DNA of 64,000 bases from positions 1 to 64,000 of the forward strand of contig NZ_CANLNH010000006.1 in NCBI RefSeq assembly GCF_947492535.1, written 5' to 3'. The translations under genes and the position numbers were made by a program. The stretch is from an uncultured Dokdonia sp. Lineage in GTDB: Bacteria > Bacteroidota > Bacteroidia > Flavobacteriales > Flavobacteriaceae. Shown here one piece after another: positions 1-8,627 of the stretch (its first letter is position 1; each line of letters opens with the position of its first letter). Below the pieces are notes generated by a model that was not told the DNA's origin, made no database searches, and was given only the letters and a program-made list of their open reading frames with translations.

Positions 1-256
1 GCAGATCAGGATCTCATAGAGTTATTTTACCTTTTAGCAAAAGCGTGCGAGTCGCTTATCCTGATGCAGATCAGGATTTCATAGAGTCATTTTACCTTTT
101 GGCAAAAGCGTGTGAGTCGCTTATCCTGATGCAGATCAGGATCTCATAGAGTTATTTTACCTTTTAGCAAAAGCGTGCGAGTCGCTTATCCTGATGCAGA
201 TCAGGATCTCATAGAGTCATTTTGCCTTTTGACAAAAATGTGCGAGTCGCTTATCC
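1..256. repeat. 65-bp tandem repeat, about 3.9 copies
   Basis: Units start at 1, 66, 131 and 196, so the period is exactly 65 bp; the copies differ by only a few substitutions and the fourth fades at about 256. Each unit junction carries the inverted repeat ATCCTGAT-GCAG-ATCAGGAT (8-bp arms, 4-nt loop). The period is not a multiple of three and each frame soon meets a stop, so the repeat is non-coding. It begins at the window edge and probably continues to the left. Its function is unknown. Confidence 0.95.
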
Positions 257-406
257 CAAACGTGTTTTAGAATCTCAGAAATTCAAGGGGCAAATGATAT
301 TGCATCTTTTTATGGGTATTTATTCTGTATACGCTTTCGCGAAAGCGTATAAAAATAGCATCAGTATATAAAGAGAACGTTGCGAGTGGTTTTTTATAAT
401 ATTGAT
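257..406. other. Intergenic stretch between tandem repeat and lipoprotein gene
   Basis: No gene is visible. The stretch holds one copy of the TTTCGCGAAA palindrome (329-350) and AT-rich sequence running to the stop codon of the minus-strand lipoprotein. Confidence 0.6.
329..350. repeat. TTTCGCGAAA palindrome, copy 1
   Basis: Perfect palindrome with core ACGCTTTCGCGAAAGCGT, extended by AT/TA on both sides. It is intergenic, and is one of 13 copies in the window. Confidence 0.95.
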
Positions 407-772
407 TTAATCTCTTACTAAAATAGCATTTAAAGTACCGACATCATTATTTTCAAAATTGGCATCTATTTCATAGGTATAATTGCCTTTACGAATTAAT
501 GATTCTCCAACAAAGTCAATAGGCTGTATGATTAGGGTGTCTTGGTCAATGACTAATTGTACAAACATATATCTATAGGAAGATTCAAAAGTTTGGTACT
601 CAGAAATACTTCCAGCTTCTAAGTCTTCATAGGAAACACCATTTCTGATAATAATGTTTGAGTAATCAAAAGCACTCACATTAGCAAGTCGTAACCGAAC
701 CTCAGTATCATCGTCAGTAGTACAACTAATAGTCAGGATCATTACTAGGATAAAAAGTATCTTATGTTTCAT
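407..772 (-). CDS. Small lipoprotein of unknown function
   Basis: 121 residues. It starts with a short hydrophobic signal ending in the lipobox LTISC, with Cys17 followed by TTDDD; acidic residues just after the lipid Cys are common in Bacteroidota lipoproteins kept in or exported to the outer membrane. The rest looks beta-rich and has no recognised domain. It lies downstream of the hybrid kinase on the same strand (gap about 70 nt), so co-transcription is possible. No function can be assigned. Confidence 0.8.
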   Translation of the reverse strand: MKHKILFILVMILTISCTTDDDTEVRLRLANVSAFDYSNIIIRNGVSYEDLEAGSISEYQTFESSYRYMFVQLVIDQDTLIIQPIDFVGESLIRKGNYTYEIDANFENNDVGTLNAILVRD

Positions 773-842
773 AACATCATTTTTTATGTAGATGTAGAAA
801 AGTAAAAAAGGTTGTGTTAAAATCTATAAAGAATCTTTTAAC

Positions 843-3155
843 TCAATTTATATTCAAGTATTTCTTTATAATCATTTTTAAGGTGTCAAAATCAATAGGT
901 TTTCCTAGAAACTCATCCAGACTATTTTCTGAAGTAAAACTATCACTCTCTGAGGCAACACCAGCAGTGACTGCAATAATGGGGGGTGCAGCTTGGGTTT
1001 TGTACTTTTTTAAGGACTTTATTTGTTTAGCAGCTTCGACACCTCCCATAACCGGCATATTAATATCCATAAGGATAAGGTTATAGGTGTTTTTCTTAAA
1101 TAGGGCAATACCTTCTTTTCCGTTGGATGCAATGTCGCAGCTAATTTTTAGTTGTGATAATAAGCGTTCCAGTACTTTTTGATTGATTTTATTATCCTCA
1201 ACAATAAGCACATGGATGTTTTCAGGGTTATCTGATAACGCTACTTCAATCTTTTTTGATACTTCTTTTCTAATTTTTGACTCTGCTTTTTTAAGCGGTA
1301 AATCAAAATAAAATGTAGTACCATTTCCAAGGCTACTTTCTACACATAATTTACTTCCCATTAGTTTCAATAAGTTATTTGAGAGTGATAATCCTAATCC
1401 CGCTCCATCAAACTTTCTTGTTTTTGAGTTGTCTCCTTGTTCAAAAGATTCAAGCAATCTATCAAAATCACTTTCGTCCATTCCAATTCCAGTATCTTCT
1501 ACAACAAATCGTACTAGTTGAATATCATTTGAAAAATCGAGTTCTTCTATAGTGATAGTAATTTTGCCTGTTTGGGTAAACTTAATCGCGTTTTTCATTA
1601 AGTTAATGAGCACTTGTTGTATACGTAAAGAGTCTACATATACTTTATAATTTGTATCACAGGAATTATGATATTCAAAGTCTAAACTTTTTTCTTTTGC
1701 TTGATATTCAAAAATGCGCATTAGCTGTGTGATATCTTGCTCAAGATTTACAGATCGTTCTTGTATTTCTAAATTTCCAGTCTCTAATCTCGAATGATCT
1801 AAGATCATGGTAATCAAATCTGATAATTGATGCACAGAACGATCAACAATAGCAATATATTCTTCTCGTTTTTGGGGAGATTCGTCAGAAGACCTTAATA
1901 AATGTAGCATTCCTTGAATACCATTAAGGGGAGTTCGCATCTCATGACTCATTTTAGATAGAAATTGCGTCTTGTAATTTGCATTGTCAGTTGCTTTTTT
2001 TGCTGTTACTTCAAGTTCTTCTATGTTGTTTATAAGGGTTTCTTTTAATTTTTGATAACTAGAAAAAAGAGAGTCTATTTCTAAAATAGTATGATCAGAC
2101 TCTATTTCTTGTATATCTTCAAAATCGCTTTCTATAAAGTGGGCAATATCTGTGTTAAGTTTTTGAACTCCTTTGGTGAGGTTTTTAGAAAGATAAAAGA
2201 CAAGTAAAACGAGTATAAAGGCAAATAAGATACTCGTGATAGAAGTGGCTGTTATTTGTGTTGTTTTTTTAGATTCTATCTCTGTACTCGTAGCAACACT
2301 TATATCAGAAAAGTCTTTTTGTATCGTACTATGTAGGGTTGTAATCTGTTTGTGTAATCCACTATTTGAATAATATCCTATTTCATCATTAAGAGATACT
2401 AGTGTTCTAAAATCTTCTTGGTACCCTCTTAATAGAATGCGAGTACTATCTGATAAGCGTGTATTGTTCAGTAACTGACTTGATAAGTAATTGAAATCAC
2501 TGTAATATTGCTTTTCGCCTCGTAATAAGAAATCCTTTTCATAGTTACGAAGCTTTAGAATAGTTGTTTGATCAATAGCATCACTATCAATAAGCAATTG
2601 TGCTTTTTCTTGCATTTTACCTTCTATTCCAAAATTTTTATAGCCTCTTCGCTCCATTTTCGCGACAAGCGTAAGAACTTCTTTGCGTAATGTTTTATAA
2701 TTATCAGTAATTGTTTTTATATCTAATGGGATATCTATACTAGAGGCTTGTGCTTTTATAGTTTCTAATTGCTCGGGTATAGATCGTAAATTAGCTAAAT
2801 AGATATATAATGAACTTGCTTCTGATTTATCATAAAAGGCAGCGTCTCTGTATCCAGTATAAAAAAAGGTGTTATAATTATCAATATTAGCGTTGAATTG
2901 TTTAGAAGTATCAAGAATAGCAATAGATATGGTATCTGAAAGTGTATCTTTTCTATGAATATAAAAATAGGAGGCAGCCCAAACAATTAGAGAGGCTAAA
3001 AAGGTCAAGAAAGAAAGAATTGCTTTAGACCTAAAGGAACGAAAGCGTAGTTTTTTAAAAAATGAATAATAGGGGGCATTATACATCATAATTTTGGTTA
3101 AAATACAGAAAAAATGCGACTGTGTTCTTTTTAACGAAAAAGAAACACCTTTCAT
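843..3155 (-). CDS. Hybrid sensor histidine kinase / response regulator
   Basis: 770 residues. Order: cytoplasmic N-terminus, TM1 (about 45-66), an extracytoplasmic helical sensor (about 67-302), TM2 (about 303-323), coiled linker, HisKA with SHEMRTPLN (phospho-His404), HATPase_c with N-box NLMKNAIKF and G-box DTGIGMD (about 554-560), and a receiver with phospho-Asp697 (LMDINMP), Thr730 and Lys752 (GKPID). The sensor contains LRNYEKDFLLRGE, like the conserved segment of helical-bimodular (HBM) or four-helix sensors; that is inference. Signal transfer is expected from His404 to Asp697 and then to an Hpt or regulator not seen here. A start at Met23 (3089) is an alternative, because the first 22 residues look unlike an N-terminus. 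Confidence 0.93.
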   Translation of the reverse strand: MKGVSFSLKRTQSHFFCILTKIMMYNAPYYSFFKKLRFRSFRSKAILSFLTFLASLIVWAASYFYIHRKDTLSDTISIAILDTSKQFNANIDNYNTFFYTGYRDAAFYDKSEASSLYIYLANLRSIPEQLETIKAQASSIDIPLDIKTITDNYKTLRKEVLTLVAKMERRGYKNFGIEGKMQEKAQLLIDSDAIDQTTILKLRNYEKDFLLRGEKQYYSDFNYLSSQLLNNTRLSDSTRILLRGYQEDFRTLVSLNDEIGYYSNSGLHKQITTLHSTIQKDFSDISVATSTEIESKKTTQITATSITSILFAFILVLLVFYLSKNLTKGVQKLNTDIAHFIESDFEDIQEIESDHTILEIDSLFSSYQKLKETLINNIEELEVTAKKATDNANYKTQFLSKMSHEMRTPLNGIQGMLHLLRSSDESPQKREEYIAIVDRSVHQLSDLITMILDHSRLETGNLEIQERSVNLEQDITQLMRIFEYQAKEKSLDFEYHNSCDTNYKVYVDSLRIQQVLINLMKNAIKFTQTGKITITIEELDFSNDIQLVRFVVEDTGIGMDESDFDRLLESFEQGDNSKTRKFDGAGLGLSLSNNLLKLMGSKLCVESSLGNGTTFYFDLPLKKAESKIRKEVSKKIEVALSDNPENIHVLIVEDNKINQKVLERLLSQLKISCDIASNGKEGIALFKKNTYNLILMDINMPVMGGVEAAKQIKSLKKYKTQAAPPIIAVTAGVASESDSFTSENSLDEFLGKPIDFDTLKMIIKKYLNIN

Positions 3156-3169
3156 ATTCTATTTGATCC

Positions 3170-3199
3170 TTGTGTAGCACTTTAGATTTGTTATTTTTG
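3170..3199 (+). promoter_or_regulatory. Bacteroidota-type promoter of the PPIase operon
   Basis: TTG at 3170-3172, 19-nt spacer, then TATTTTTG at 3192-3199, a perfect match to the Bacteroidota -33/-7 pattern (TTG, TAnnTTTG). It overlaps an upstream in-frame ATG at 3170 and so argues for translation starting at 3218, about 10-13 nt after the expected transcription start. Confidence 0.75.
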
Positions 3200-3217
3200 C
3201 ACACCCTTATATTTGTT

Positions 3218-5173
3218 ATGATAAAATTCCTATATACCTTTTTAGTACTGCTTAGCTTCTCAATGAGCTATGCTCAGAATAATGATGATGTACTCTTGAC
3301 TATCAATGGACAAGATATCACTGTAGAAGAGTTTAAAGCTGTCTATCTTAAAAATATTAGTTTAGTTCAAGACGAAGCTCAAAAAGATCCTAGAGCATAT
3401 TTAGAGTTATTTAAAGAGTATAAGCTAAAAGTACAAGAAGCTTATAAAGAAGGGTTGGATAAAAACCCAGCCTATATTAAGGAGCTTAGTGGTTATAGAT
3501 CACAACTCATTAAAAATTACCTTACTGATGTAGATGTAACAGAGTCTTTAATAAAGGAAGCCTATGACCGAACAGTAACAGAGGTGAAAGCACGTCATAT
3601 ACTTGTGAAAAACAATCCAGGTGCTTTGCCTCAGGATACGTTAAAAGCATACAATAAAATTATAGAAGCTCGAAATCGTATTGCAGCTGGGGAAGATTTT
3701 GAAGTAATCGCAAAAGAGTACAGTGAAGATCCATCTGCACAATCTAATGGAGGAGAACTAGGATGGTTTAAAGCATTTAAAATGGTATATCCATTTGAAA
3801 CAGCTGCATTTACTACAGAAAAAGGAAAAGTATCTAAACCTTTTAAAACACGATTTGGATATCATATAGTTCAAACGACAGATAAACGTCAAGCACGAGG
3901 TGGTATTCAGGTAGCACATATTATGTTAGCCTTAAAACAAAAGGATACAGCATTAGATCCAGCAAAACGTATTAAAGAAATCTATGCGCTATTAGCACAA
4001 GGAGAGTCTTTTGAAAAATTAGCACAAACTCATAGTGATGACAAGAGATCTGCTATAAAAGGAGGGCAACTGGATCGTTTTGAGTCTGGGCAATTGAGCA
4101 GTAAAATATTTGAAGAACAAGTATTTAATATAAAGGAGAAAGGAAGTTATACACAGCCGTTTAAATCGGAGTTTGGATGGCATATAGCAAAACTAATTAA
4201 ACGATTTCCTATAGGTTCATATGATGAAGAACGAGGGGCTTTAGAAGAAAAACTTAAACGAGATATTCGCGCTAAACAAATATCAGATTCACTAGAATCA
4301 AAGTTACGTGCAAGATATGGGATTGTAGAAAATAAAGCACTTCAAACGTATTTTGCTTCTGTTTTTACGGATGCAGATTTCATTTCTAGAAAATGGCAAT
4401 ATAGCCCTAACGATTTTGAAAGAAAAACAGCAGCTCTTACCATAAAAGATACTTCATATACCTATGATGCTTTCGGAAAATATTTAGAACGTTTTCAAAG
4501 AGGAGGAGCGTATACGAACAAAGAACAACTTATCAAGGAACAAGCGTTTGTTTGGACGAATAAAACCATCAAAAAATTTCATGAGGATCATCTTGAAGAT
4601 GTAGATCCTGAATTTAAAGCGCTTATCAGAGAGTATAGAGAAGGATTATTGCTTTTTGAATTACTAGAAACTAAGGTTTGGAAAGTAGCAAAAACAGATA
4701 CTATAGGAATTAAAAAATACTTTGAAGTACATAAAGAATCTTACAGAGTGCCTGAAACTCTGAAGATGACCATGATTACATCTTCTGATAAAAAGACACT
4801 TACAACGGTCAAAAAACTACTGAAAAAAGGAAAAACCCAAGAAGAAATTGAAAAGAAGTTCAATATAAATGAAGAAATAAACGTTTTATTTACAAAACGT
4901 GAGGTCGCTACTAATGATACTACCTATGTAGTATCGGGTTACACACCTAAAATTGGAGTTAGTCCGATATATAGTTTGAATACAGATTATGTTCTTTACC
5001 AAGTAGAAAGCATTATTCCTTCAAAACTACCCACCTTTGAAGAGACAAAAGGAGCTGTTATTAATGATTACCAAAAGCATATAGAAAAGACTTGGTTACA
5101 AGGCCTTAAAGAAAATGCATCAATAGAAGTAAACGAAACTGTCTTAGATCGTTTTGTTAAGACATTGAAGTAA
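3218..5173 (+). CDS. Periplasmic peptidyl-prolyl isomerase with two parvulin domains
   Basis: 651 residues from ATG 3218. Signal peptide 1-20 (ends SMSYAQ). A SurA-like N-terminal helical segment (about 21-120) is followed by two PpiC-type rotamase domains: about 124-223 (ARHILV ... GGELGWF ... FGYHIVQ) and about 231-327 (AHIMLA ... GGQLDRF ... FGWHIAK). A helical C-terminal region of about 320 residues follows. Role by family: folding or quality control of outer-membrane proteins in the periplasm. It is the first gene of a run with two more SurA-like genes; its stop codon directly abuts the next ATG. The in-frame ATG at 3170 is rejected because the promoter covers it. Confidence 0.92.
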   Translation: MIKFLYTFLVLLSFSMSYAQNNDDVLLTINGQDITVEEFKAVYLKNISLVQDEAQKDPRAYLELFKEYKLKVQEAYKEGLDKNPAYIKELSGYRSQLIKNYLTDVDVTESLIKEAYDRTVTEVKARHILVKNNPGALPQDTLKAYNKIIEARNRIAAGEDFEVIAKEYSEDPSAQSNGGELGWFKAFKMVYPFETAAFTTEKGKVSKPFKTRFGYHIVQTTDKRQARGGIQVAHIMLALKQKDTALDPAKRIKEIYALLAQGESFEKLAQTHSDDKRSAIKGGQLDRFESGQLSSKIFEEQVFNIKEKGSYTQPFKSEFGWHIAKLIKRFPIGSYDEERGALEEKLKRDIRAKQISDSLESKLRARYGIVENKALQTYFASVFTDADFISRKWQYSPNDFERKTAALTIKDTSYTYDAFGKYLERFQRGGAYTNKEQLIKEQAFVWTNKTIKKFHEDHLEDVDPEFKALIREYREGLLLFELLETKVWKVAKTDTIGIKKYFEVHKESYRVPETLKMTMITSSDKKTLTTVKKLLKKGKTQEEIEKKFNINEEINVLFTKREVATNDTTYVVSGYTPKIGVSPIYSLNTDYVLYQVESIIPSKLPTFEETKGAVINDYQKHIEKTWLQGLKENASIEVNETVLDRFVKTLK

Positions 5174-6034
5174 ATGAAGCTATCATCATACATATTGCTA
5201 TTTGTAAGTTGCTTACTAATTAGTTCTTGTAACTTTTTTAATAAAACAACTTCAGATCAAAATGCAGTTGCTAGAGTCAATGATTCTTATTTATATACTT
5301 CAGAGATTGAAGAACTCTTTAAAAACACAGATTTTTCTATAGATAGTACTACAATAGTAAATAGTTACATAAATGATTGGGCTACAAATCGATTGTTGTT
5401 AGATGGTGCATTGCTTAATGTATCGAAAGAAGAACAAGATAAGTTTGAGCAGTTAGTACAAGAATATCGCACTGATTTATATATAAAACTATATAAAGAT
5501 AGGTTAATACAACAACGATTAGATAGTGTTGTATCTGATCAGGAAGCACAGCAATTTTATGATCATAATAAAGAAAATTTTAGACTTAATGAAGAGTTAG
5601 TAAAACTACGATACATTCATTTAGCTACAGATTATAATAATGGTAACGAAGTAGCTAAGCTCTTTATAAATTTTAAAGATGAAGACAAAGTAGTATTAGA
5701 TTCTATACGTTTACAGTTTAAGAATTACTTTTTAAATGATTCTATTTGGGTAAAACGCAGTGTAGTTCAAAACAGTATTCATCCTATAGACGCTACAAAT
5801 GCCGATAATTTGTTAAAAAAAACCAATTTCTTACAACTACGAGATTCATTAGGTTTATATTTGATCGCTGTCAAGGAAACGTTATCACGTAATGATATTG
5901 CTCCCTTAACATATGTAAGACCAACCATTGATCAAATTATAAGAAATAAACGAAAGTTAACACTTACAAAGCAACTTGAAAAGGAGATTAAAGATGATGC
6001 TATTAAAAACAAAAAATTTGAAATTTATAATTAG
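5174..6034 (+). CDS. SurA-like lipoprotein lacking a clear parvulin core
   Basis: 286 residues. The ATG follows the preceding TAA with no gap. Lipobox ISSCNFF. The layout resembles the chaperone part of SurA/PpiC proteins: a short strand (VARVNDSYLY), a helix-rich middle, and LRYIHLA where a parvulin domain would begin. The glycine-rich GGxLG signature of active PPIases is missing, so it may be a chaperone-only paralogue. It overlaps the start of the next gene by about 41 nt, which suggests translational coupling. Sandwiched between two isomerases, it probably works with them at the outer membrane; this role is inferred. Confidence 0.85.
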   Translation: MKLSSYILLFVSCLLISSCNFFNKTTSDQNAVARVNDSYLYTSEIEELFKNTDFSIDSTTIVNSYINDWATNRLLLDGALLNVSKEEQDKFEQLVQEYRTDLYIKLYKDRLIQQRLDSVVSDQEAQQFYDHNKENFRLNEELVKLRYIHLATDYNNGNEVAKLFINFKDEDKVVLDSIRLQFKNYFLNDSIWVKRSVVQNSIHPIDATNADNLLKKTNFLQLRDSLGLYLIAVKETLSRNDIAPLTYVRPTIDQIIRNKRKLTLTKQLEKEIKDDAIKNKKFEIYN

Positions 6035-7385
6035 AACCCTTATTGTATTATTTGTATGTCAACCATTATTTGCACAGGATGTGGCTACAAATACTAAAAC
6101 AAAGTTTAAAGTAGATGGTGTTGCTGGAGTAGTAGGTGACTACCTAATTTTAGAAAGTGATATCGATAAATTTTTATTTGATATTAAAAGTCAAGGTCAA
6201 TCTTCTGTAGATATTACGCCTTGTCAAGTCATGGGAAAATTACTAGAAGATAAATTACTAGCACATCATGCGATTCAGGATAGTATTGTTGTAAATGATG
6301 CACAGATAGACTCAGAAGTAGATCAAATTATAGATCGTTTTGCGCAACAATTAGGATCTATTCAGAAAGTTATTGAATACTATAAGAAAGATAATATCGC
6401 AGAACTAAGAGCTGAGTTATTCTCAATACGTAGAGATATTCGTCTATCAGAAAGTATGAATGAAAAGATTATTTCTAGTGTAGATGTTACTCCAGATGAA
6501 GTAAAATCTTTTTTTGAAAGTATTCCTAAAGATGAGTTACCAACGTTTGGTGTAGAACTTGAAATCGCGCAAATTGTAGTAGAACCTAAAGCAACCGATG
6601 CAGAACGTCAACGTGTAATAGATCGTCTTAATAGCTTTAGATCTGATATTATTGATAATGGAAGTAGCTTTGCTACAAAAGCGGTATTATATACAGATGA
6701 TGGAGCTTCTCGTGGAGATGGTGGTTTTATGACTATAAATAGAAAAACACCTCTAGTAAAAGAATTTAGAGATGTTGTATTTGGTTTACAAGAAGGTGAA
6801 GTAAGTGAACCTTTTGAAACAGAATATGGATTCCATATTGCAACACTAGAAAAAATACGAGGCGATAAATTAGAGATTAGACATATCCTTTTAATACCAG
6901 AAGTAGGAAAAGCACAAGAAGAAGAAGCAAAAGATAAGATTGAGCGTATCAAAAAACGTATTGAAGAAGGAGAACTTACGTTTGATGCAGCGGCACGTGA
7001 ATTTTCTGATGAGAAAGAAACAAAATTTGATGGTGGGGTATTAGTAAACCCTGTTACATTAGATAAGCGCTTTGAATTGAATAAATTAGATCCTACCTTG
7101 TACACAAAAGTAAGCAACCTAAAAGATCAAGAAGTATCATTAGTGTTTAATGATCCTAGTCGTACAGGAAAGACGCGTTATAAAATATTGACAGTAAAAA
7201 ATAGATTAGAAGAGCATAAAGCCGACTACTCTAAAGATTACATTAAGATTAAAGATTTAGCACTTAGAGAAAAACAAATTAAAGCAATCTCAGAGTGGCA
7301 AAAGAAAAAAATAGAAGAGACTTATATTAAAGTGAATGGTGATAACCGTGACTGTGAATATGTAAGTAACTGGTTGAAAAAATAA
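5994..7385 (+). CDS. SurA-type peptidyl-prolyl isomerase, two parvulin domains
   Basis: About 463 residues. The start is set at ATG 5994 (or 5997) because AAGGAG sits 13 nt upstream; an in-frame ATG at 5976 lies before that motif. Signal peptide ends near LFAQD. A SurA N-domain (VDGVAGVVGDYLILESDID) is followed by parvulin domains at about 187-290 (GDGGFM ... FGVELEIAQI, YGFHIATLE) and about 293-400 (IRHILL ... FDGGVLV). SurA escorts unfolded outer-membrane proteins across the periplasm. Third gene of the operon; it ends 5 nt before the MoxR gene. Confidence 0.92.
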   Translation: MMLLKTKNLKFIIRTLIVLFVCQPLFAQDVATNTKTKFKVDGVAGVVGDYLILESDIDKFLFDIKSQGQSSVDITPCQVMGKLLEDKLLAHHAIQDSIVVNDAQIDSEVDQIIDRFAQQLGSIQKVIEYYKKDNIAELRAELFSIRRDIRLSESMNEKIISSVDVTPDEVKSFFESIPKDELPTFGVELEIAQIVVEPKATDAERQRVIDRLNSFRSDIIDNGSSFATKAVLYTDDGASRGDGGFMTINRKTPLVKEFRDVVFGLQEGEVSEPFETEYGFHIATLEKIRGDKLEIRHILLIPEVGKAQEEEAKDKIERIKKRIEEGELTFDAAAREFSDEKETKFDGGVLVNPVTLDKRFELNKLDPTLYTKVSNLKDQEVSLVFNDPSRTGKTRYKILTVKNRLEEHKADYSKDYIKIKDLALREKQIKAISEWQKKKIEETYIKVNGDNRDCEYVSNWLKK

Positions 7386-7390
7386 AACAT

Positions 7391-8344
7391 ATGTCAGACG
7401 TAGCTGCTATAAATCAATTAGTAGAAAAACATAAACAACTTAAAGCCGAAATTGCAAAAGTAATTGTAGGACAAGAAAAAGTAATAGATGAGATACTACT
7501 CTCTATATTTTCTGGAGGTCATGCATTACTTATAGGTGTGCCTGGTCTCGCAAAGACATTAATGGTAAATACGATTGCAACGGCATTAGGATTAGATTTT
7601 AAACGTATTCAGTTTACGCCAGATTTAATGCCTAGTGATATTTTAGGATCAGAAATTTTAGATGAATCTCGTCAGTTTAAATTTATAAAAGGGCCTGTTT
7701 TTTCAAACATTATTTTAGCAGACGAAATTAACCGTACACCACCCAAAACACAGGCAGCACTACTTGAAGCGATGCAAGAACGTATTGTAACAGTGGCTGG
7801 AACTAGATATCCATTAAGTTTGCCTTATTTTGTGCTAGCAACGCAAAACCCTATTGAGCAAGAAGGAACCTATCCGTTACCAGAAGCACAATTAGACCGT
7901 TTTATGTTTGCTATCAATCTTGATTATCCCTCGTTTCAAGAAGAAGTAGATGTTGTAAAAGCAACGACTTCAGATAATAAACCAACGGTAAATTCTCTCT
8001 TTTCCGATCAAGAAATTATCAATTTCCAACAATTAATTCGTCGTATCCCTGTAGCAGATAATGTAATAGAATATGCGGTGCAATTAGTTAGTAAAACAAG
8101 ACCTAAGACGGAAGCTGCTGCACAAATCGTAAATGATTATGTAGATTGGGGAGCAGGTCCAAGAGCATCACAAAACCTAATTCTTGGTGCAAAAACACAT
8201 GCTGCTGTAAAAGGCAAATATTCACCAGATATAGAAGATGTACAAGCCGTAGCTACTGGAATTTTACGTCACAGATTAATTAAAAATTATAAAGCAGAAG
8301 CAGAAGGGTTAAGTATTGAAGATATTATTAAGAGTCTCTTTTAA
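7391..8344 (+). CDS. MoxR-family AAA+ ATPase
   Basis: 317 residues. Walker A GVPGLAKT (49-56), Walker B IILADEIN (107-114), sensor-1 ATQNP (150-154), and a C-terminal lid with GAGPRASQ. MoxR ATPases act as chaperones that mature metal or envelope complexes, usually next to DUF58 and VWA (Bat) genes. Here those partners are absent: the next gene is aconitase behind its own promoter, and the upstream neighbours are three PPIases. The link with periplasmic folding genes is seen; a shared function is inferred. Confidence 0.95.
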   Translation: MSDVAAINQLVEKHKQLKAEIAKVIVGQEKVIDEILLSIFSGGHALLIGVPGLAKTLMVNTIATALGLDFKRIQFTPDLMPSDILGSEILDESRQFKFIKGPVFSNIILADEINRTPPKTQAALLEAMQERIVTVAGTRYPLSLPYFVLATQNPIEQEGTYPLPEAQLDRFMFAINLDYPSFQEEVDVVKATTSDNKPTVNSLFSDQEIINFQQLIRRIPVADNVIEYAVQLVSKTRPKTEAAAQIVNDYVDWGAGPRASQNLILGAKTHAAVKGKYSPDIEDVQAVATGILRHRLIKNYKAEAEGLSIEDIIKSLF

Positions 8345-8378
8345 CACTTTTCCTTGATATTATTTCAATGTTTCTGAG

Positions 8379-8399
8379 TACGCTTTCGCGAAAGCGTAT
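8379..8399. repeat. TTTCGCGAAA palindrome, copy 2
   Basis: TACGCTTTCGCGAAAGCGTA, perfect palindrome, 35 nt after the MoxR stop codon. It could form a hairpin but has no following T-run. Confidence 0.95.
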
Positions 8400-8540
8400 A
8401 CAGCATTTATAGTGATTATACCCTCTAAATTGTAGAATCTCTAATTTTGCATACCTGTTTTTGTGATTTTCGTATAAATAAGCATTAATTTTTCCTAAAT
8501 AAGCTGTTGGTTTTTATTGTGGCTGTCGTCTTAGATACTG

Positions 8541-8571
8541 TTGTCTTTGTCGCTATGATTTCGTAATTTCG
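8541..8571 (+). promoter_or_regulatory. Probable aconitase promoter
   Basis: TTG at 8541-8543, 20-nt spacer, TAATTTCG at 8564-8571 (one mismatch to TAnnTTTG), about 57 nt before the aconitase ATG. A second -7-like box, TAATTTTG at 8442-8449, has no well-placed TTG. Confidence 0.5.
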
Positions 8572-8627
8572 CGAGACTGAAAATAACACTTAGTAACCAG
8601 AAAATAACTTAATACACCAAAAAGCAT

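Noticed and set aside
1-256. Tandem repeat as a CRISPR array
   Set aside because: Units follow each other directly with no unique spacers between repeats, and no cas gene is present in the window.
814-1086. Plus-strand open frame opposite the receiver domain
   Set aside because: It overlaps the well-supported kinase gene in antisense and shows no protein-like features.
3170-3217. ATG at 3170 as start of the first PPIase
   Set aside because: It is covered by the promoter, and the signal peptide is normal from 3218.
6608-7117. 169-codon minus-strand frame within the SurA-like gene
   Set aside because: A shadow of the third PPIase gene; Ser/Phe-rich composition and no start context.
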